Assembly (NCBI GenBank): GCA_963696505.1
Contig: CAVOKN010000023.1
Coordinates: forward strand, 124,001-188,000
Length of the DNA stretch: 64,000 bases
DNA from: CAVOKN01 sp963696505
Lineage (GTDB): Bacteria; Pseudomonadota; Gammaproteobacteria; Burkholderiales; Rhodocyclaceae
Reading direction: 5' to 3'
Shown here: positions 50,897 to 60,667 of the stretch, piece by piece
Layout: each line of letters starts with the position of its first letter
Numbering within the stretch: the stretch's first letter is position 1
Translations under genes and position numbers: made by a program
Notes under the pieces: model-generated
Databases searched by the model: none
The model's input: the letters and a program-made list of their open reading frames with translations, nothing else
Told to the model about the DNA's origin: nothing

Positions 50897-50958
50897 GCGT
50901 GACCGGGCCGGGCGGCACCGTCGTGACCCTGGAGGCTATCGTGCGCGACATTCGCCCA

Positions 50959-51784
50959 ATGCGCGTGCCCTAGGGGCCGCCAGCACGGCTTCACGCTGGT
51001 CGAGGCGATCGCGGTGATGGTGATCACCGGCATCCTCGCCGCCATCGTCGCTGTGTTCATTCGCGCGCCGGTAGAGGGCTATTTCGACACCGTGCGCCGC
51101 GCCCATCTCACCGACACCGCCGATACCGCGCTGCGCCGCATCTCCCGCGACATCCGCCTGGCGTTACCCAACTCGGTCAGCGTAACCAACCACGGCCGGC
51201 AAGCTCTACATGGAGTTCCTTCAGACCCGATCCGGCGGTCGCTACCGGGCCGAGCCGAACCAAACAGGCGGCGGGGACATTCTCGACTTCACCTCGGGCA
51301 GCGACGCCTCCTTCGATGTGCTTGGCCCGGCCGTGCCGGTGGCGGCGGGCGACCAGATCATCGTCTACAACCTGGGCATGGCGGGCGCCGACGCCTATGC
51401 CGGCGACAACCGCCGCGCCTATGCCGGCGCTGCCGGTACGGTGAGCAGTCGTCGAGCCTTCACCGCCCGCGGTACGCCGTTTCCCTTGGCGTCGCCCGGG
51501 CCAGCGCTTCCACGTCGTCGAGTCGCCGGTAACCTACGAATGCGACACGGCCGCGCGGCTTCGCTGCGGCGCTACTGGAGTTACCCCATTGCCGCAGCTC
51601 AGCCCACACCGCCGCCGGCGGCGACGAGCGCCCTGCTGGCCGAGCGACGTGGCGGATTGCAGCTTCACCTATGATCCCGATGCCGGGCATTTGCGTACCG
51701 GCCGTCGTATCCATGTCCCTGGCTGTCCTCCGCGGGGGAATCGGTCAGCGTGTTCCAGCAGACCCACGTGAGTAACGTTCCATG
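50959..51784 (+). pseudogene. mshO: Minor pseudopilin MshO, several frameshifts
   Basis: An ATG at 50959 gives MRVP, then an extra T at 50971 must be skipped to read RGRQHGFTLVEAIAVMVITG, the prepilin helix. The frame is lost again near 51195 (continuing as MEFLQTRSGGRYRAE...GDQIIVYNLGMAGADAYAGD), near 51500 (RFHVVESPVTYECDTAARLR) and near 51600-51730, ending in ESVSVFQQTHVSNVP with a stop overlapping mshP. At least four indels in 820 bp. Either the gene is dead or this stretch is poorly assembled. Confidence 0.75.
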
Positions 51785-52201
51785 AAGCCGCTGCGCGCCG
51801 CCTTCGGATTCGCCCTGCCCTCGGCGATATTCCTGCTGGTCATACTCGCCGCGCTGGGCGCCTTCATCCTTACGGTGTCGACGACGCAGCATGCGGGGGC
51901 GGCCCTGGACGTGGCTGGGGCAAGGGCCTATCAGGCGGCGCGGGCCGGCGTCGAGTGGGGTCTGTTCCAGTCGCTGCGCAACGGCAACTGCGGCGATGCC
52001 ACCCTGAACTTCGGCGGCACCACGCTGGCAGCAGTTCTCGATCGCCGTCCGCTGCACATCCTTCAGCGCCACCGAGCTTGCCAGCACCGTCACATCGATC
52101 AGATCACGGCGACCGCCTGCAATCAGGCCCCTTGCCCCAATTCCGCGCCGGGCACGTACTACGTCGAACGGCAAGTCACGGTTTCTGTCGAGCGTCCCTG
52201 A
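51782..52201 (+). CDS. mshP: MshP-like pilus protein, with an internal out-of-frame segment
   Basis: 139 residues: start FALPSAIFLLVILAALGAFI (PilX/MshP-type hydrophobic helix), then GARAYQAARAGVEWGLFQSL. Between about 52030 and 52093 the reading is out of frame (the other frame gives FSIAVRCTSFSATELASTVT). It then returns to the proper ITATACNQAPCPNSAPGTYY end. Two compensating indels would restore a normal MshP. Confidence 0.75.
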   Translation: MKPLRAAFGFALPSAIFLLVILAALGAFILTVSTTQHAGAALDVAGARAYQAARAGVEWGLFQSLRNGNCGDATLNFGGTTLAAVLDRRPLHILQRHRACQHRHIDQITATACNQAPCPNSAPGTYYVERQVTVSVERP

Positions 52202-52303
52202 TTCCCATGAGGAACAGATCACCGCCCAGTTCGTCGATCTGGCTGCGGGCGTCGCCGCAAGGGGAACGGTCTGCGCGCCGCCGCGTGCCGCGGGCTGACC
52301 ATC

Positions 52304-55198
52304 GTGTTATGGACATTGCTCGTCGCTGCTCCGGTCGCGCAGGCCGCATGGTTTGACACCAATTGGAAGTACCGGGTTGCGATCAACGTGCCGGCAGCAG
52401 CCAGCGTCAACAGCACGATCAAGCTCGACGCGGATTTTGCGGCGCTGCTCACGGCACTCGGCGCGAGCGGAAGCTTCGATGCCAACTCGCCGCGCATTGT
52501 GCGCCCCAACGACGCACTGGCGACTACACAGGAGTTTACGGATTCCATCTACGCCGGTACCACCGATGCCGTGGGCAACAGTCGCGGCGAACTTCGCTTC
52601 ATCCTGCAGGATGCGGGGCCGGCCACCTACTACCTGTATTTCGATGTCACCGCGAGCAGCCTCAAGGCGGCCAACCCCCAGCCGCCGATCAACGGCAACT
52701 TCGAACGCGCGGCGGCGGGCACGCAGAGTCCGGCGGGCTGGACGGCGACCCGGGGGAACAATAACGTCGACATCCAGGTGCGGCCGAGCGAGAACCCCAG
52801 CGTCACCACCGATTTCGGAACGCCGGCCACGACGGTCACCGACGGCACGCCGGTTTCCGGGGCGTTTTCGTACCTGATGGGGGCGCGGACCAACAACGTC
52901 GGCACTGTGAGCCCCTCCGCCACGCTCTCGCGCAGCATCGCAGTCCCGGCGACCAATACCGGCAATCTGGTGGTGCGCTACCGCCCGGAGGGTTGGGACA
53001 GTTGCGACAACGGTGCCACACAGTACGACTGCCTGCGGATTCGTCTGGTGGGCAGTACGACGACCGAAATCGTCGGCCCCACCGCCGGCAACTACTACAC
53101 CTTTCCGTTCAGCCCGAACAAGCGCGCCGCCCAGTTCACCAACACCCAGCCGGGCTACGGGCGCTACAACTTCTGGGACATCGACGGCGGTGGCAATCAC
53201 GATGCCGGGGGAATGACGATCGCTGCAGGTTCCCAACCCTGGTTCACCCGCACTTTCAGCCTTGCGGGATTCGCCGGGCAGACAGTCACACTGGAGTTCG
53301 TCACCAGCCACGTCACCCAGTACAAGACCTGGTTCCACGTCGACGACGTCGAATGGAGCGTGGTGGCCGCGACCCTCGGGACGCCGGAAGTGCAAAGCGC
53401 GCTGCCGGGCGGCTTCAATGCCTACGAAACGACGACCGCTGCAGGCGCGGTTACTGGCGTGATCAAGACCAAGATCGCGGGGAGCGCCTTCAATCTGGAT
53501 GTAGTTGCCTTGAACATGGCGAAGACCGCGATCGAGCCGGCCTTCGTCGGAAGCGTCAAGGTCGAACTGCTGGACGCCTCGAACAACAGCGCGGCCCTGG
53601 ACGCCAACGGTTGCCGTGCGAGCTGGAACGTGATCCAGACCGTGACGACAAGTCTCGCCTTCGCCACCGCCGATCGGGGGCGCAAGTCCCAGTCCTTCCT
53701 GGAGAGCAATGCCTGGCGCAACGTCCGGGTGCGGATCAGCTATCCGGCCACCGGCGCTGCCACCGCCGTGGGCTGCTCGACGGATGCTTTCGCCATCCGG
53801 CCTGCGGCCTTCGGCGCGCCACTCGCCACCGACGCCGACTGGCAGAGCGCGGGCCTCACGCGCAGTCTGGGCAACGGCAACGCTACCGGCGGCGCTGCGC
53901 ACAAGGCAGGGCGGCCGTTCACTCTGCGCAGCAGCGCGCTCAACGGCGTCGGCGCAGTGACGACGAATTACACCGGGACGCCCATCGCCTTCGTGTCCGC
54001 CTGCGGCGCGAGTGGCTGCGGCGCGGTGCTCGGCACCCTGACGATGACGAGCGCTGCGGTGGCGGGTAGCGTGACCGACGCGGCGGCGACCTACAGCGAG
54101 GCGGGCGCTTTCAATCTGCAACTGCTGGACGACAGTTTCGCCAGCATCGATGCCGGCGATTCCAGCGTCGCCGAACGGCGCTTCGCCTCAGCAACTGTGC
54201 TGGTGGGGCGCTTCGTGCCCGACCGATTCGAGCTGACGCCGGCGGTGGCACCGATCTTCCGCACCTTCAACGATGCCGCCTGCGCCACCCGTTCCTTTAC
54301 CTACATCGGTCAGCGTTTCGGCTTCGTCACCCTGCCGCGCGCGTCGGTGAGCGCACGCAATGCCGCCGGGGCGATCACCGCGAGCTATCGTGCCGCTCTG
54401 TGGAAGCTGACTTCCGCCGCGGTGACACAGACCTACGCGCCGCTGGCACCGGCTTCGCCGGGGCTCGATCTCGGCGGCATCGGCGTCCCAAGCCTCGCCA
54501 GCAACGAGGACGGCAGCGGCAGCTACACCGCCAACGCGGCTGACACGCTGTACTTCGTCCGCAGTCTGACGACGCCGCAGAACGAGTTCGACGCCTCGAT
54601 CACTCTCAGCGTTTCTGTCGCGGACGCCACCGAGGCGGCGGTTGCCGGCAACGGCAGCATTACCGCCAGCGCGCCGCTGGTCTTCAACGGCGGCGGCTCG
54701 GGAATCGCCTTCGACGCCGGCAACCGCTTTCGCTACGGCCGGCTGGTGCTGGGCAACGCCTACGGCTCCGATCTTCTCGACCTGGCGATCCCGATGGAGA
54801 CGCAGTACTGGAACGGCTTCGGCTTCGTCACCAACGGCGCCGATCATTGCACCACCATTGCCGCCCCCGGCATCCGCCTGGCAGCCTACGCTCCGGCCGG
54901 TTTCTCGGGCAACGTCGGCGTGGCGCACGTCAGCCTTGGCGGTCGATTCTCCGGCGGAAGCGCCAACCTCAAGCTGCTCAAGCCCGCGCCTCCGGCCCAG
55001 GGGTCGCTGACGCTCTGTGTGGATCTCGACAGTGGTGCCGCAGGCGACACCGCCTGCCAGGCCACCGCTCCCCAGGGACTGACTTTCCTCCAGGGGCGCT
55101 GGTCGGGGTCGAACTACGACAAGGATCCGTCGGCCCGCGCTTCCTTTGGGCGCTACAAGGGATCGGGCCGCCTGATCTATCAAAGGGAGAATTACTGA
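52304..55198 (+). CDS. mshQ: MSHA locus surface protein MshQ (DUF6701)
   Basis: A 964-residue exported protein. Signal peptide LWTLLVAAPVAQA, then a DUF2341-like N-terminal domain (WFDTNWKYRVAINVPAA), a jelly-roll-like middle with FERAAAGTQSPAGWTATRGN, and the DUF6701 C-terminal region (PDRFELTPAVAPIFRTF; SLTLCVDLDSG). GTG start at 52304 is chosen; the real start may lie slightly upstream. MshQ is the largest protein of MSHA loci, possibly a tip or adhesin component. Confidence 0.87.
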   Translation: MLWTLLVAAPVAQAAWFDTNWKYRVAINVPAAASVNSTIKLDADFAALLTALGASGSFDANSPRIVRPNDALATTQEFTDSIYAGTTDAVGNSRGELRFILQDAGPATYYLYFDVTASSLKAANPQPPINGNFERAAAGTQSPAGWTATRGNNNVDIQVRPSENPSVTTDFGTPATTVTDGTPVSGAFSYLMGARTNNVGTVSPSATLSRSIAVPATNTGNLVVRYRPEGWDSCDNGATQYDCLRIRLVGSTTTEIVGPTAGNYYTFPFSPNKRAAQFTNTQPGYGRYNFWDIDGGGNHDAGGMTIAAGSQPWFTRTFSLAGFAGQTVTLEFVTSHVTQYKTWFHVDDVEWSVVAATLGTPEVQSALPGGFNAYETTTAAGAVTGVIKTKIAGSAFNLDVVALNMAKTAIEPAFVGSVKVELLDASNNSAALDANGCRASWNVIQTVTTSLAFATADRGRKSQSFLESNAWRNVRVRISYPATGAATAVGCSTDAFAIRPAAFGAPLATDADWQSAGLTRSLGNGNATGGAAHKAGRPFTLRSSALNGVGAVTTNYTGTPIAFVSACGASGCGAVLGTLTMTSAAVAGSVTDAAATYSEAGAFNLQLLDDSFASIDAGDSSVAERRFASATVLVGRFVPDRFELTPAVAPIFRTFNDAACATRSFTYIGQRFGFVTLPRASVSARNAAGAITASYRAALWKLTSAAVTQTYAPLAPASPGLDLGGIGVPSLASNEDGSGSYTANAADTLYFVRSLTTPQNEFDASITLSVSVADATEAAVAGNGSITASAPLVFNGGGSGIAFDAGNRFRYGRLVLGNAYGSDLLDLAIPMETQYWNGFGFVTNGADHCTTIAAPGIRLAAYAPAGFSGNVGVAHVSLGGRFSGGSANLKLLKPAPPAQGSLTLCVDLDSGAAGDTACQATAPQGLTFLQGRWSGSNYDKDPSARASFGRYKGSGRLIYQRENY

Positions 55199-55328
55199 TG
55201 AGGGCCGCAGCGGGCCGCGGGCCTGGTCGGGAAATGCCGCGGAAAGCCGCGTCTTTTCGAGGCTTTCGCCCAGGGGGCGGGTGCTACCCTTGCTCGGGTA
55301 TGACGGGGAGGGTGTTCGAGTGACGGCG

Positions 55329-56261
55329 ATGTCCCTATTTTCCCGCAGACAGCCCGGCTGGATGGGCGTGCGCGTCGCGCACGACCGCATCGATCTGGCC
55401 CACGTCTGTTGGCAGGCGGGCAGCAAGCCGCAGTTGATGGCGGCGCAATCCTATGCGCGCGAGGGCGGCGACGCCCAGGCCCTGTCGCGACTTGGCAAGG
55501 CGCGCGGCCTGAAGCGCATGCGCTGCGCAACGCTGCTGTCTCCCGGCGACTACCAGATGTACCAGGTGGAGGCGCCCGCCGTGCCGGCGAGCGAATTGAA
55601 CACCGCACTGCGCTGGCGCCTGAAGGATCTGCTGGACTATCCGGTGGAAGGCGCGACCGTCGATGCCGTGCTGATCCCCCAGGACGAGAACGCCAAGGGC
55701 CGGGCGGCGCAGGCGCTCGCCGTGGCCGCCGCCACAGAGACCATCGGCACCCGCATCGAGCCCTTTCGGCAGGGCCGCATCGGGCTGGAGGTGGTCAACA
55801 TCCCGGAACTTGCCCAGCGCAACGTGTCCGCGCTGCTGGAGGACGAGAACCGGGGGCTGGCGCTGCTGTCCTTCGACGCCGCCGGCGGGCTGCTGACTTT
55901 CACCTATCGCGGCGAACTCTATGCCAGCCGCCGCATCGAGATCGATCCCGCCCAGTTCGCCGGCGGCGGCGAAGCGGGCCGCGAGCCGCTTTGCGAGCGC
56001 ATCACGCTCGAACTGCAGCGCTCTTTCGACAACGTCGACCGCCAGTTCCACTACATCAGCGTGACCCGGCTGGTGGTGGCACCGCCCGAGAATGCGCCCT
56101 GGCTGCTGCCCTGCCTGGCCAGCGGCAGCTATGTGCCGGTCGAAGTCCTGGATCTCGGCCGCGCACTGGACCTCGGCGCCGTCCCGGAACTGGCAACCCC
56201 CCAGCGGCAGGCACCCTTGCTGCTGGCGATCGGTGCGGCGCTGCGCCCGCAGGCCGCCTGA
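55329..56261 (+). CDS. mshI: MSHA biogenesis protein MshI (PilM-like)
   Basis: 310 residues from the ATG at 55329 (GTG at 55320 is possible). Actin-like PilM-type pattern: WMGVRVAHDRIDLAHVCWQA, ELNTALRWRLKDLLDYPVEG, RIGLEVVNIPELAQRNVSAL and GLALLSFDAAGGLLTFTYRG. Cytoplasmic component linking to the PilN-like protein. Confidence 0.85.
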   Translation: MSLFSRRQPGWMGVRVAHDRIDLAHVCWQAGSKPQLMAAQSYAREGGDAQALSRLGKARGLKRMRCATLLSPGDYQMYQVEAPAVPASELNTALRWRLKDLLDYPVEGATVDAVLIPQDENAKGRAAQALAVAAATETIGTRIEPFRQGRIGLEVVNIPELAQRNVSALLEDENRGLALLSFDAAGGLLTFTYRGELYASRRIEIDPAQFAGGGEAGREPLCERITLELQRSFDNVDRQFHYISVTRLVVAPPENAPWLLPCLASGSYVPVEVLDLGRALDLGAVPELATPQRQAPLLLAIGAALRPQAA

Positions 56262-56263
56262 CC

Positions 56264-56941
56264 ATGACCAGCCAATACATCAACCTCTATCCTGCGGCGC
56301 TGCGCCGGCAGTCGATTCCCCTGTCGGCGACACAGCTCGCCGTGGGCTGCCTGCTGCTCGTCGTCGTCCTGTCCGCGTGGTCGATGGTGGCGCGCGGGCG
56401 CGCCCAGGAACTGGCGCGCCAGACGGTGGTACTGGAAGCCCAGCTCAAGGCCGAGCGCGATCAGCTCGCCGCCCTGGGCAAGGAACTGGGAGCGCGCAAG
56501 GGCGATCCGCTGCTCGCCGCGCAGCTTGCCGGTGCCGAGGCGATCCTGTCGGCACGCCGGGAAGCCATCGTCGTTCTCGAGCAGGGCCGCATCGGCAACG
56601 CCGAGGGCTTCTCCGACTATCTGCGCGCCTTCTCGCGCCAGGCGCTGCAGGGCCTGTGGCTGACGAGCTTCGAAATCAGCGGCGGCGGGACCGAGATGAG
56701 CATCGCGGGCCGCACCGTGGATGCCGACCTTCTGCCGCGCTACGTGCGCCGCCTCAACGCCGAGGAGGTTTTTCGCGGCCGCAGTTTTGCCGCGCTGAAC
56801 ATGAAGGGAGAGTCCGGCGCGGCCAAGGGCGCGGCGGATAGTGACAAAGGCAAGCCGCCGGGCGCCCCGCAGCAATTCGTCGAATTCCGGCTTGCCACCC
56901 GGGATGCATCGGGCGCTGTCGGTGTGGAGCTCAAGCCGTGA
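56264..56941 (+). CDS. PilN-like MSHA biogenesis protein
   Basis: 225 residues with an N-terminal PilN-type motif (QYINLYPAALRRQ), a membrane segment (LAVGCLLLVVVLSAWSMVA), a coiled coil (ELARQTVVLEAQLKAERDQL) and a ferredoxin-like periplasmic domain (LRAFSRQALQGLWLTSFEIS). It follows mshI by 2 bp and overlaps the next gene by 4. Confidence 0.82.
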   Translation: MTSQYINLYPAALRRQSIPLSATQLAVGCLLLVVVLSAWSMVARGRAQELARQTVVLEAQLKAERDQLAALGKELGARKGDPLLAAQLAGAEAILSARREAIVVLEQGRIGNAEGFSDYLRAFSRQALQGLWLTSFEISGGGTEMSIAGRTVDADLLPRYVRRLNAEEVFRGRSFAALNMKGESGAAKGAADSDKGKPPGAPQQFVEFRLATRDASGAVGVELKP

Positions 56942-57624
56942 AGCAGCACTGGCAGGCGCTGGCGGGCCGCTACAACGGGCTTTCGCTGCGCGAGCGGGCG
57001 ATGGTCGGCGTTGCAGCGCTGGCGCTGTCGGGGTTTCTGGTCTTCTCGCTGGCGCTCGGGCCCAAGCTCGATGCCCAGGAGACGCTTGCGCGCCAGCTTG
57101 CGCAACAGGAGCAGGATGCCGCTGCGCTGCGGACCCAGTTGCAGGAGATTTCCGACCAGGCGCGAAACCCCGACGCCGCCCTGGCGGCGCGCCTCGCGGA
57201 CGTGCGCCGCCAGGTGGGCCAGATCGACGACAAGTTCAGGGCGATCGAGCACAAGCTGGTCCCACCCGACAAGGTGGCCGCCGTGCTCCAGGCGATGCTG
57301 GAACGCCGCCACGGCCTGCGCCTGGTAACGCTGCGCACGCTGCCGCCGACCGGCCTGATCGAGGCCGATGCCGTGGCAGCGTCGCCCAAGGCGAAAGTCA
57401 GTGCCGACGAGGCGCCTGCAGCCGGTGCCGGCATCTACAAGCATGCGGTCGAGATCACGGTGCAGGGCAGTTACCGCGAACTGCTGGCCTACCTCGCCGA
57501 GCTCGAGCGCGCCCCGCAACAATTGTTCTGGAGCCGGGCCAGCCTGCGCGCCGACTATCCGTCGAGCACGCTGACCCTGGTGGTGTTCACCCTGAGCACG
57601 GAGCGCACGTGGCTCTCCGTCTGA
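56938..57624 (+). CDS. mshJ: MSHA biogenesis protein MshJ (PilO/GspM-like)
   Basis: 228 residues, GTG start overlapping the previous stop. One membrane segment (AMVGVAALALSGFLVFSLAL), a coiled coil (LARQLAQQEQDAAALRTQLQ) and a C-terminal HAVEITVQGSYRELLAYLAE region typical of PilO/GspM-type alignment proteins. Confidence 0.83.
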   Translation: MKQHWQALAGRYNGLSLRERAMVGVAALALSGFLVFSLALGPKLDAQETLARQLAQQEQDAAALRTQLQEISDQARNPDAALAARLADVRRQVGQIDDKFRAIEHKLVPPDKVAAVLQAMLERRHGLRLVTLRTLPPTGLIEADAVAASPKAKVSADEAPAAGAGIYKHAVEITVQGSYRELLAYLAELERAPQQLFWSRASLRADYPSSTLTLVVFTLSTERTWLSV

Positions 57625-57995
57625 TTTGCGTGGCGCTGGCCATGTCCATGCCCTTTGCATCGTCGGCAGAGGATCTGCCGGATCCGACACGCCCGCCGGC
57701 AGCGGTCAACGCAGCGGATTCCGGCGCTGCGGTGGGCGGCGCGCTGGTGCTGCAGTCGGTGATCCTCGGCAAGGGCCGCAGGCCTGCCGCAATCATCAGC
57801 GGGCAGCGCGTCGAACTGAATGGCATGGTGGGCGATGCGCGGCTGATTCGCCTGTCGGAGACCGAGGCGGTGCTCGCAGGGCCTGCCGGCCGCCAGGTGC
57901 TGAAGCTGACACCCGAGGCGACCAAGCGCCAGCCGACCGCCGACCTCCAACCCCGGCGCGCCCCGGCACCCAGCCGCGGTTCCCCGTCGCCCTGA
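57609..57995 (+). CDS. mshK: MSHA biogenesis protein MshK (PilP-like)
   Basis: 128 residues with GTG start at 57609 overlapping mshJ by 16 bases. Signal peptide (LICVALAMSMPFASSA), the DLPDPTRPP motif usual in MshK/GspB-like proteins, and a small strand-rich domain (ALVLQSVILGKGRRPAAIIS, VGDARLIRLSETEAVLAG). Basic proline-rich tail. Confidence 0.8.
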   Translation: MALRLICVALAMSMPFASSAEDLPDPTRPPAAVNAADSGAAVGGALVLQSVILGKGRRPAAIISGQRVELNGMVGDARLIRLSETEAVLAGPAGRQVLKLTPEATKRQPTADLQPRRAPAPSRGSPSP

Positions 57996-58020
57996 GAGCC
58001 GGGAATCGATCGAGACCATC

Positions 58021-59760
58021 ATGGATACCAAGCTGCCAAGAACCCTAGTCGCGATACTGTGCCTGCTCGGGCTCGCCGCCTGCGCCAATGTCGGCACCCG
58101 CCCCGGGGCCGCCTACGAGCGCATCGACGAAACACTGCGCAGCGCCGCCGTCTCGCGGCCCAGCCCGCGCCCGGAAGCCGTCGACCGCGCCCTGCTGGCG
58201 CCGCCGCCGGAAGCTGCGAAGCCGGCGCCTCCGGCCGAGCCGCGCTTCGACCTGGTGGTCAACAACGCGCCCGCGGGACAGGTGTTCATGGCCATCGTTT
58301 CCGGCACCCGCTACAGCATGCTGCTGCCGCCGGAAGTGTCGGGCACTCTCACCGTCAACCTCAAGAACGTGACGGTGCGCGAGGCGCTCGACACCATCCG
58401 CGAGCTTTACGGCTACGAATACCGGGTGCAGGGAACGCGCATCTTCATCCAGGCGGTGGCGCTGCAGACCCGGGTATTCCAGATCAATTACCTCATGGGC
58501 AGCCGTCAGGGCCGCACCGACGTGCGGGTGACTTCCGGGTCGATCGCCACCGCGGCGCCCAACGCGGGCCAGCCGGTGGGCGCCGCGCCGCTGTCGACCA
58601 CCGGCGCGACCTCGCAGAACGTGGCCCAGGAGTCGAGCCGCATCGTCACCGAATCGCAGAGCGATTTCTGGGGCGAGGTGACGCAGGCGCTGCGTGCCAT
58701 CGTCGGCGCAGAGGGCGGGCGCAACGTGGTCGTCTCGCCCCAGACCGGCGTCATCGTGGTGCGGGCGTTTCCGAGCGAACTGCGCAACGTGGAGGGGTAC
58801 CTGCGCGCGACGCGGCTGGTGATCGAGCGCCAGGTGATGCTGGAAGCGAAGATCGTCGAGGTCGCGCTGCGCGACGGTTACCAGGCCGGCGTCAACTGGG
58901 CGGCCTTCGATACCGGCAGCAATCATCGACTTTCCACCGGCATGATCTCGCCCGGAACGTTACTGCGCAACGACGGTACGCTGGTGACCGGTGCCTCGGG
59001 CATCAATCAGCCCGACCAGGGCTTCTCCGATTCCGCCCTGGCCGCCAGCCCCGGTTCCAGCCTGGTGACGGCGGCGCGCAACATCGGCGGGCTGTTCGGC
59101 CTGGCCTTCCAGACCAGCAACTTTGCGGCGATCCTGCAGTTCCTGGAAACCCAGGGCGGCGTCCAGGTGCTGTCGAGCCCGCGCATCGCCACCCTGAACA
59201 ACCAGAAGGCGGTGCTGAAGGTCGGGACCGACGATTTCTTCGTCACCAACATCAGCACCACCACCACCACGACCACCACCGGCTCCATCGCCACGCCCAC
59301 CATCACGACGCAGCCCTTCTTCTCCGGCATCGCGCTGGACGTGATGCCCCAGATCGACGAGGCCAACAACATCATCCTGCATGTGCACCCTTCCGTGAGC
59401 AACGTGACCGAGAAGACCAAGATAGTGAACCTCGGCGCGCTGGGAATTTTCACCCTGCCGCTGGCGAGCAGCACGGTGAACGAGACCGACTCGGTGGTGC
59501 GGGTGCAGGATGGCCACATCGTGGCGATCGGCGGCCTGATGAAGTACGAGCAGGCCGACGATCGTTCGCAGATGCCGATCGTCGGCGACGTGCCGGTGGT
59601 CGGCGAACTGTTCCGCCAGACCAGCCGCGCCTATACGAAGCGGGAACTGGTCATCCTGATCAAGCCCACTGTCATACAGAGCGAGAGCGACTGGCAGCGC
59701 GGGCTGGGCGAGACCCACGACCGGATTTCCGGCTTCGATCCGCGCCCAGCGCGGGATTGA
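58021..59760 (+). CDS. mshL: MSHA secretin MshL
   Basis: Outer-membrane secretin of 579 residues. Lipoprotein signal (VAILCLLGLAACAN), an STN/N0 domain (FDLVVNNAPAGQVFMAIVSG; VTVREALDTIRELYGYEYRV) and the C-terminal secretin domain (VQDGHIVAIGGLMKYEQADD; RELVILIKPTVIQS). A run of eight threonines (59261-59280) interrupts a loop of the barrel region. Confidence 0.93.
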   Translation: MDTKLPRTLVAILCLLGLAACANVGTRPGAAYERIDETLRSAAVSRPSPRPEAVDRALLAPPPEAAKPAPPAEPRFDLVVNNAPAGQVFMAIVSGTRYSMLLPPEVSGTLTVNLKNVTVREALDTIRELYGYEYRVQGTRIFIQAVALQTRVFQINYLMGSRQGRTDVRVTSGSIATAAPNAGQPVGAAPLSTTGATSQNVAQESSRIVTESQSDFWGEVTQALRAIVGAEGGRNVVVSPQTGVIVVRAFPSELRNVEGYLRATRLVIERQVMLEAKIVEVALRDGYQAGVNWAAFDTGSNHRLSTGMISPGTLLRNDGTLVTGASGINQPDQGFSDSALAASPGSSLVTAARNIGGLFGLAFQTSNFAAILQFLETQGGVQVLSSPRIATLNNQKAVLKVGTDDFFVTNISTTTTTTTTGSIATPTITTQPFFSGIALDVMPQIDEANNIILHVHPSVSNVTEKTKIVNLGALGIFTLPLASSTVNETDSVVRVQDGHIVAIGGLMKYEQADDRSQMPIVGDVPVVGELFRQTSRAYTKRELVILIKPTVIQSESDWQRGLGETHDRISGFDPRPARD

Positions 59761-59773
59761 GGCCGCGCTGTCC

Positions 59774-60667
59774 ATGTACCTCAGCCATTTCGGCCTGACC
59801 GAACTGCCCTTCGGCATCACGCCCGACACCGCCTTCGCCTTCGCCACGCGCTCCCACCAGGAGGCGCTCAATACCCTGCTGGTGGCGCTGGAAAGTGGCG
59901 AGGGCTTCATCAAGATCACCGGCGAAGTCGGCACCGGCAAGACGTTGCTGTGCCGACGCCTGCTCGCGACCCTGGATCCGGCGCGCCACGTCACCGCCTA
60001 CCTGCCCAATCCGCTGCTCAACGCCCGCACCCTGCTCCAGGCGCTGGGCGAAGAGCTCGGCGTGCGCGTTGACGCCGCCGCTGGGCGTCACGCCATGGTC
60101 AAGGCGCTGAACCTGGCGCTGCTTCACCTGGCCGCCCAGGACAAGACGGTGGTGCTGTGCCTGGACGAAGCCCAGGCGCTGCCGGTGGAAAGTCTGGAAG
60201 CGCTGCGGCTGCTGTCCAACCTGGAGACCGAAAAGCGCAAGCTGCTCCACGTCGTGCTCTTCGGCCAGCCGGAACTCGACACCAAGCTTGCGTGCCCCGA
60301 GATCCGCCAGCTGCGCCAGCGCATCGCCTTCGCTCACACCCTCAAGGGGCTGCAGGCGGATGAACTGGAGCTTTACCTCGCCCACCGCCTGCGCGTAGCC
60401 GGCTACCGCGGCCCGGCGCTGTTCCGCGGCCGCGCGCGGCGCCTGCTGCACCGGGCCAGCAAGGGCGTGCCGCGCCTGGTCAACATCCTGGCCCACAAGT
60501 CGCTGCTGCTCGCCTTCGGCGAGGGCAGTCGCGCCGTGCTCGCACGTCATGTCGTCGCCGCCGCCCGAGACAGCAGCGAAGCGCGAATCTCGCGCTTCTC
60601 CCTGACGTGGTGGGTGGGCCTCGCCCTCGCTGCCTCCGCCGGCGCCCTCTGGGCGGCGTGGCCATGA
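59774..60667 (+). CDS. mshM: MSHA AAA ATPase MshM (ExeA/GspA-like)
   Basis: 297 residues: YLSHFGLTELPFGITPDTAF start, Walker A ITGEVGTGKTLLCRRLL, Walker B TVVLCLDEAQALP, sensor FGQPELDTKLACPEIRQLRQ and a C-terminal membrane segment (WVGLALAASAGALWAAW). Thought to help secretin assembly. Overlaps mshN. Confidence 0.92.
   Translation: MYLSHFGLTELPFGITPDTAFAFATRSHQEALNTLLVALESGEGFIKITGEVGTGKTLLCRRLLATLDPARHVTAYLPNPLLNARTLLQALGEELGVRVDAAAGRHAMVKALNLALLHLAAQDKTVVLCLDEAQALPVESLEALRLLSNLETEKRKLLHVVLFGQPELDTKLACPEIRQLRQRIAFAHTLKGLQADELELYLAHRLRVAGYRGPALFRGRARRLLHRASKGVPRLVNILAHKSLLLAFGEGSRAVLARHVVAAARDSSEARISRFSLTWWVGLALAASAGALWAAWP

Noticed and set aside
55198..55323. A 41-codon frame between mshQ and mshI
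   Set aside because: No family resemblance and glycine/arginine-rich; more likely untranslated spacer, although it overlaps the mshQ stop.
59255..59285. Threonine-codon repeat in mshL as a phase-variable tract
   Set aside because: The repeat unit is three bases, so length changes would not shift the frame.
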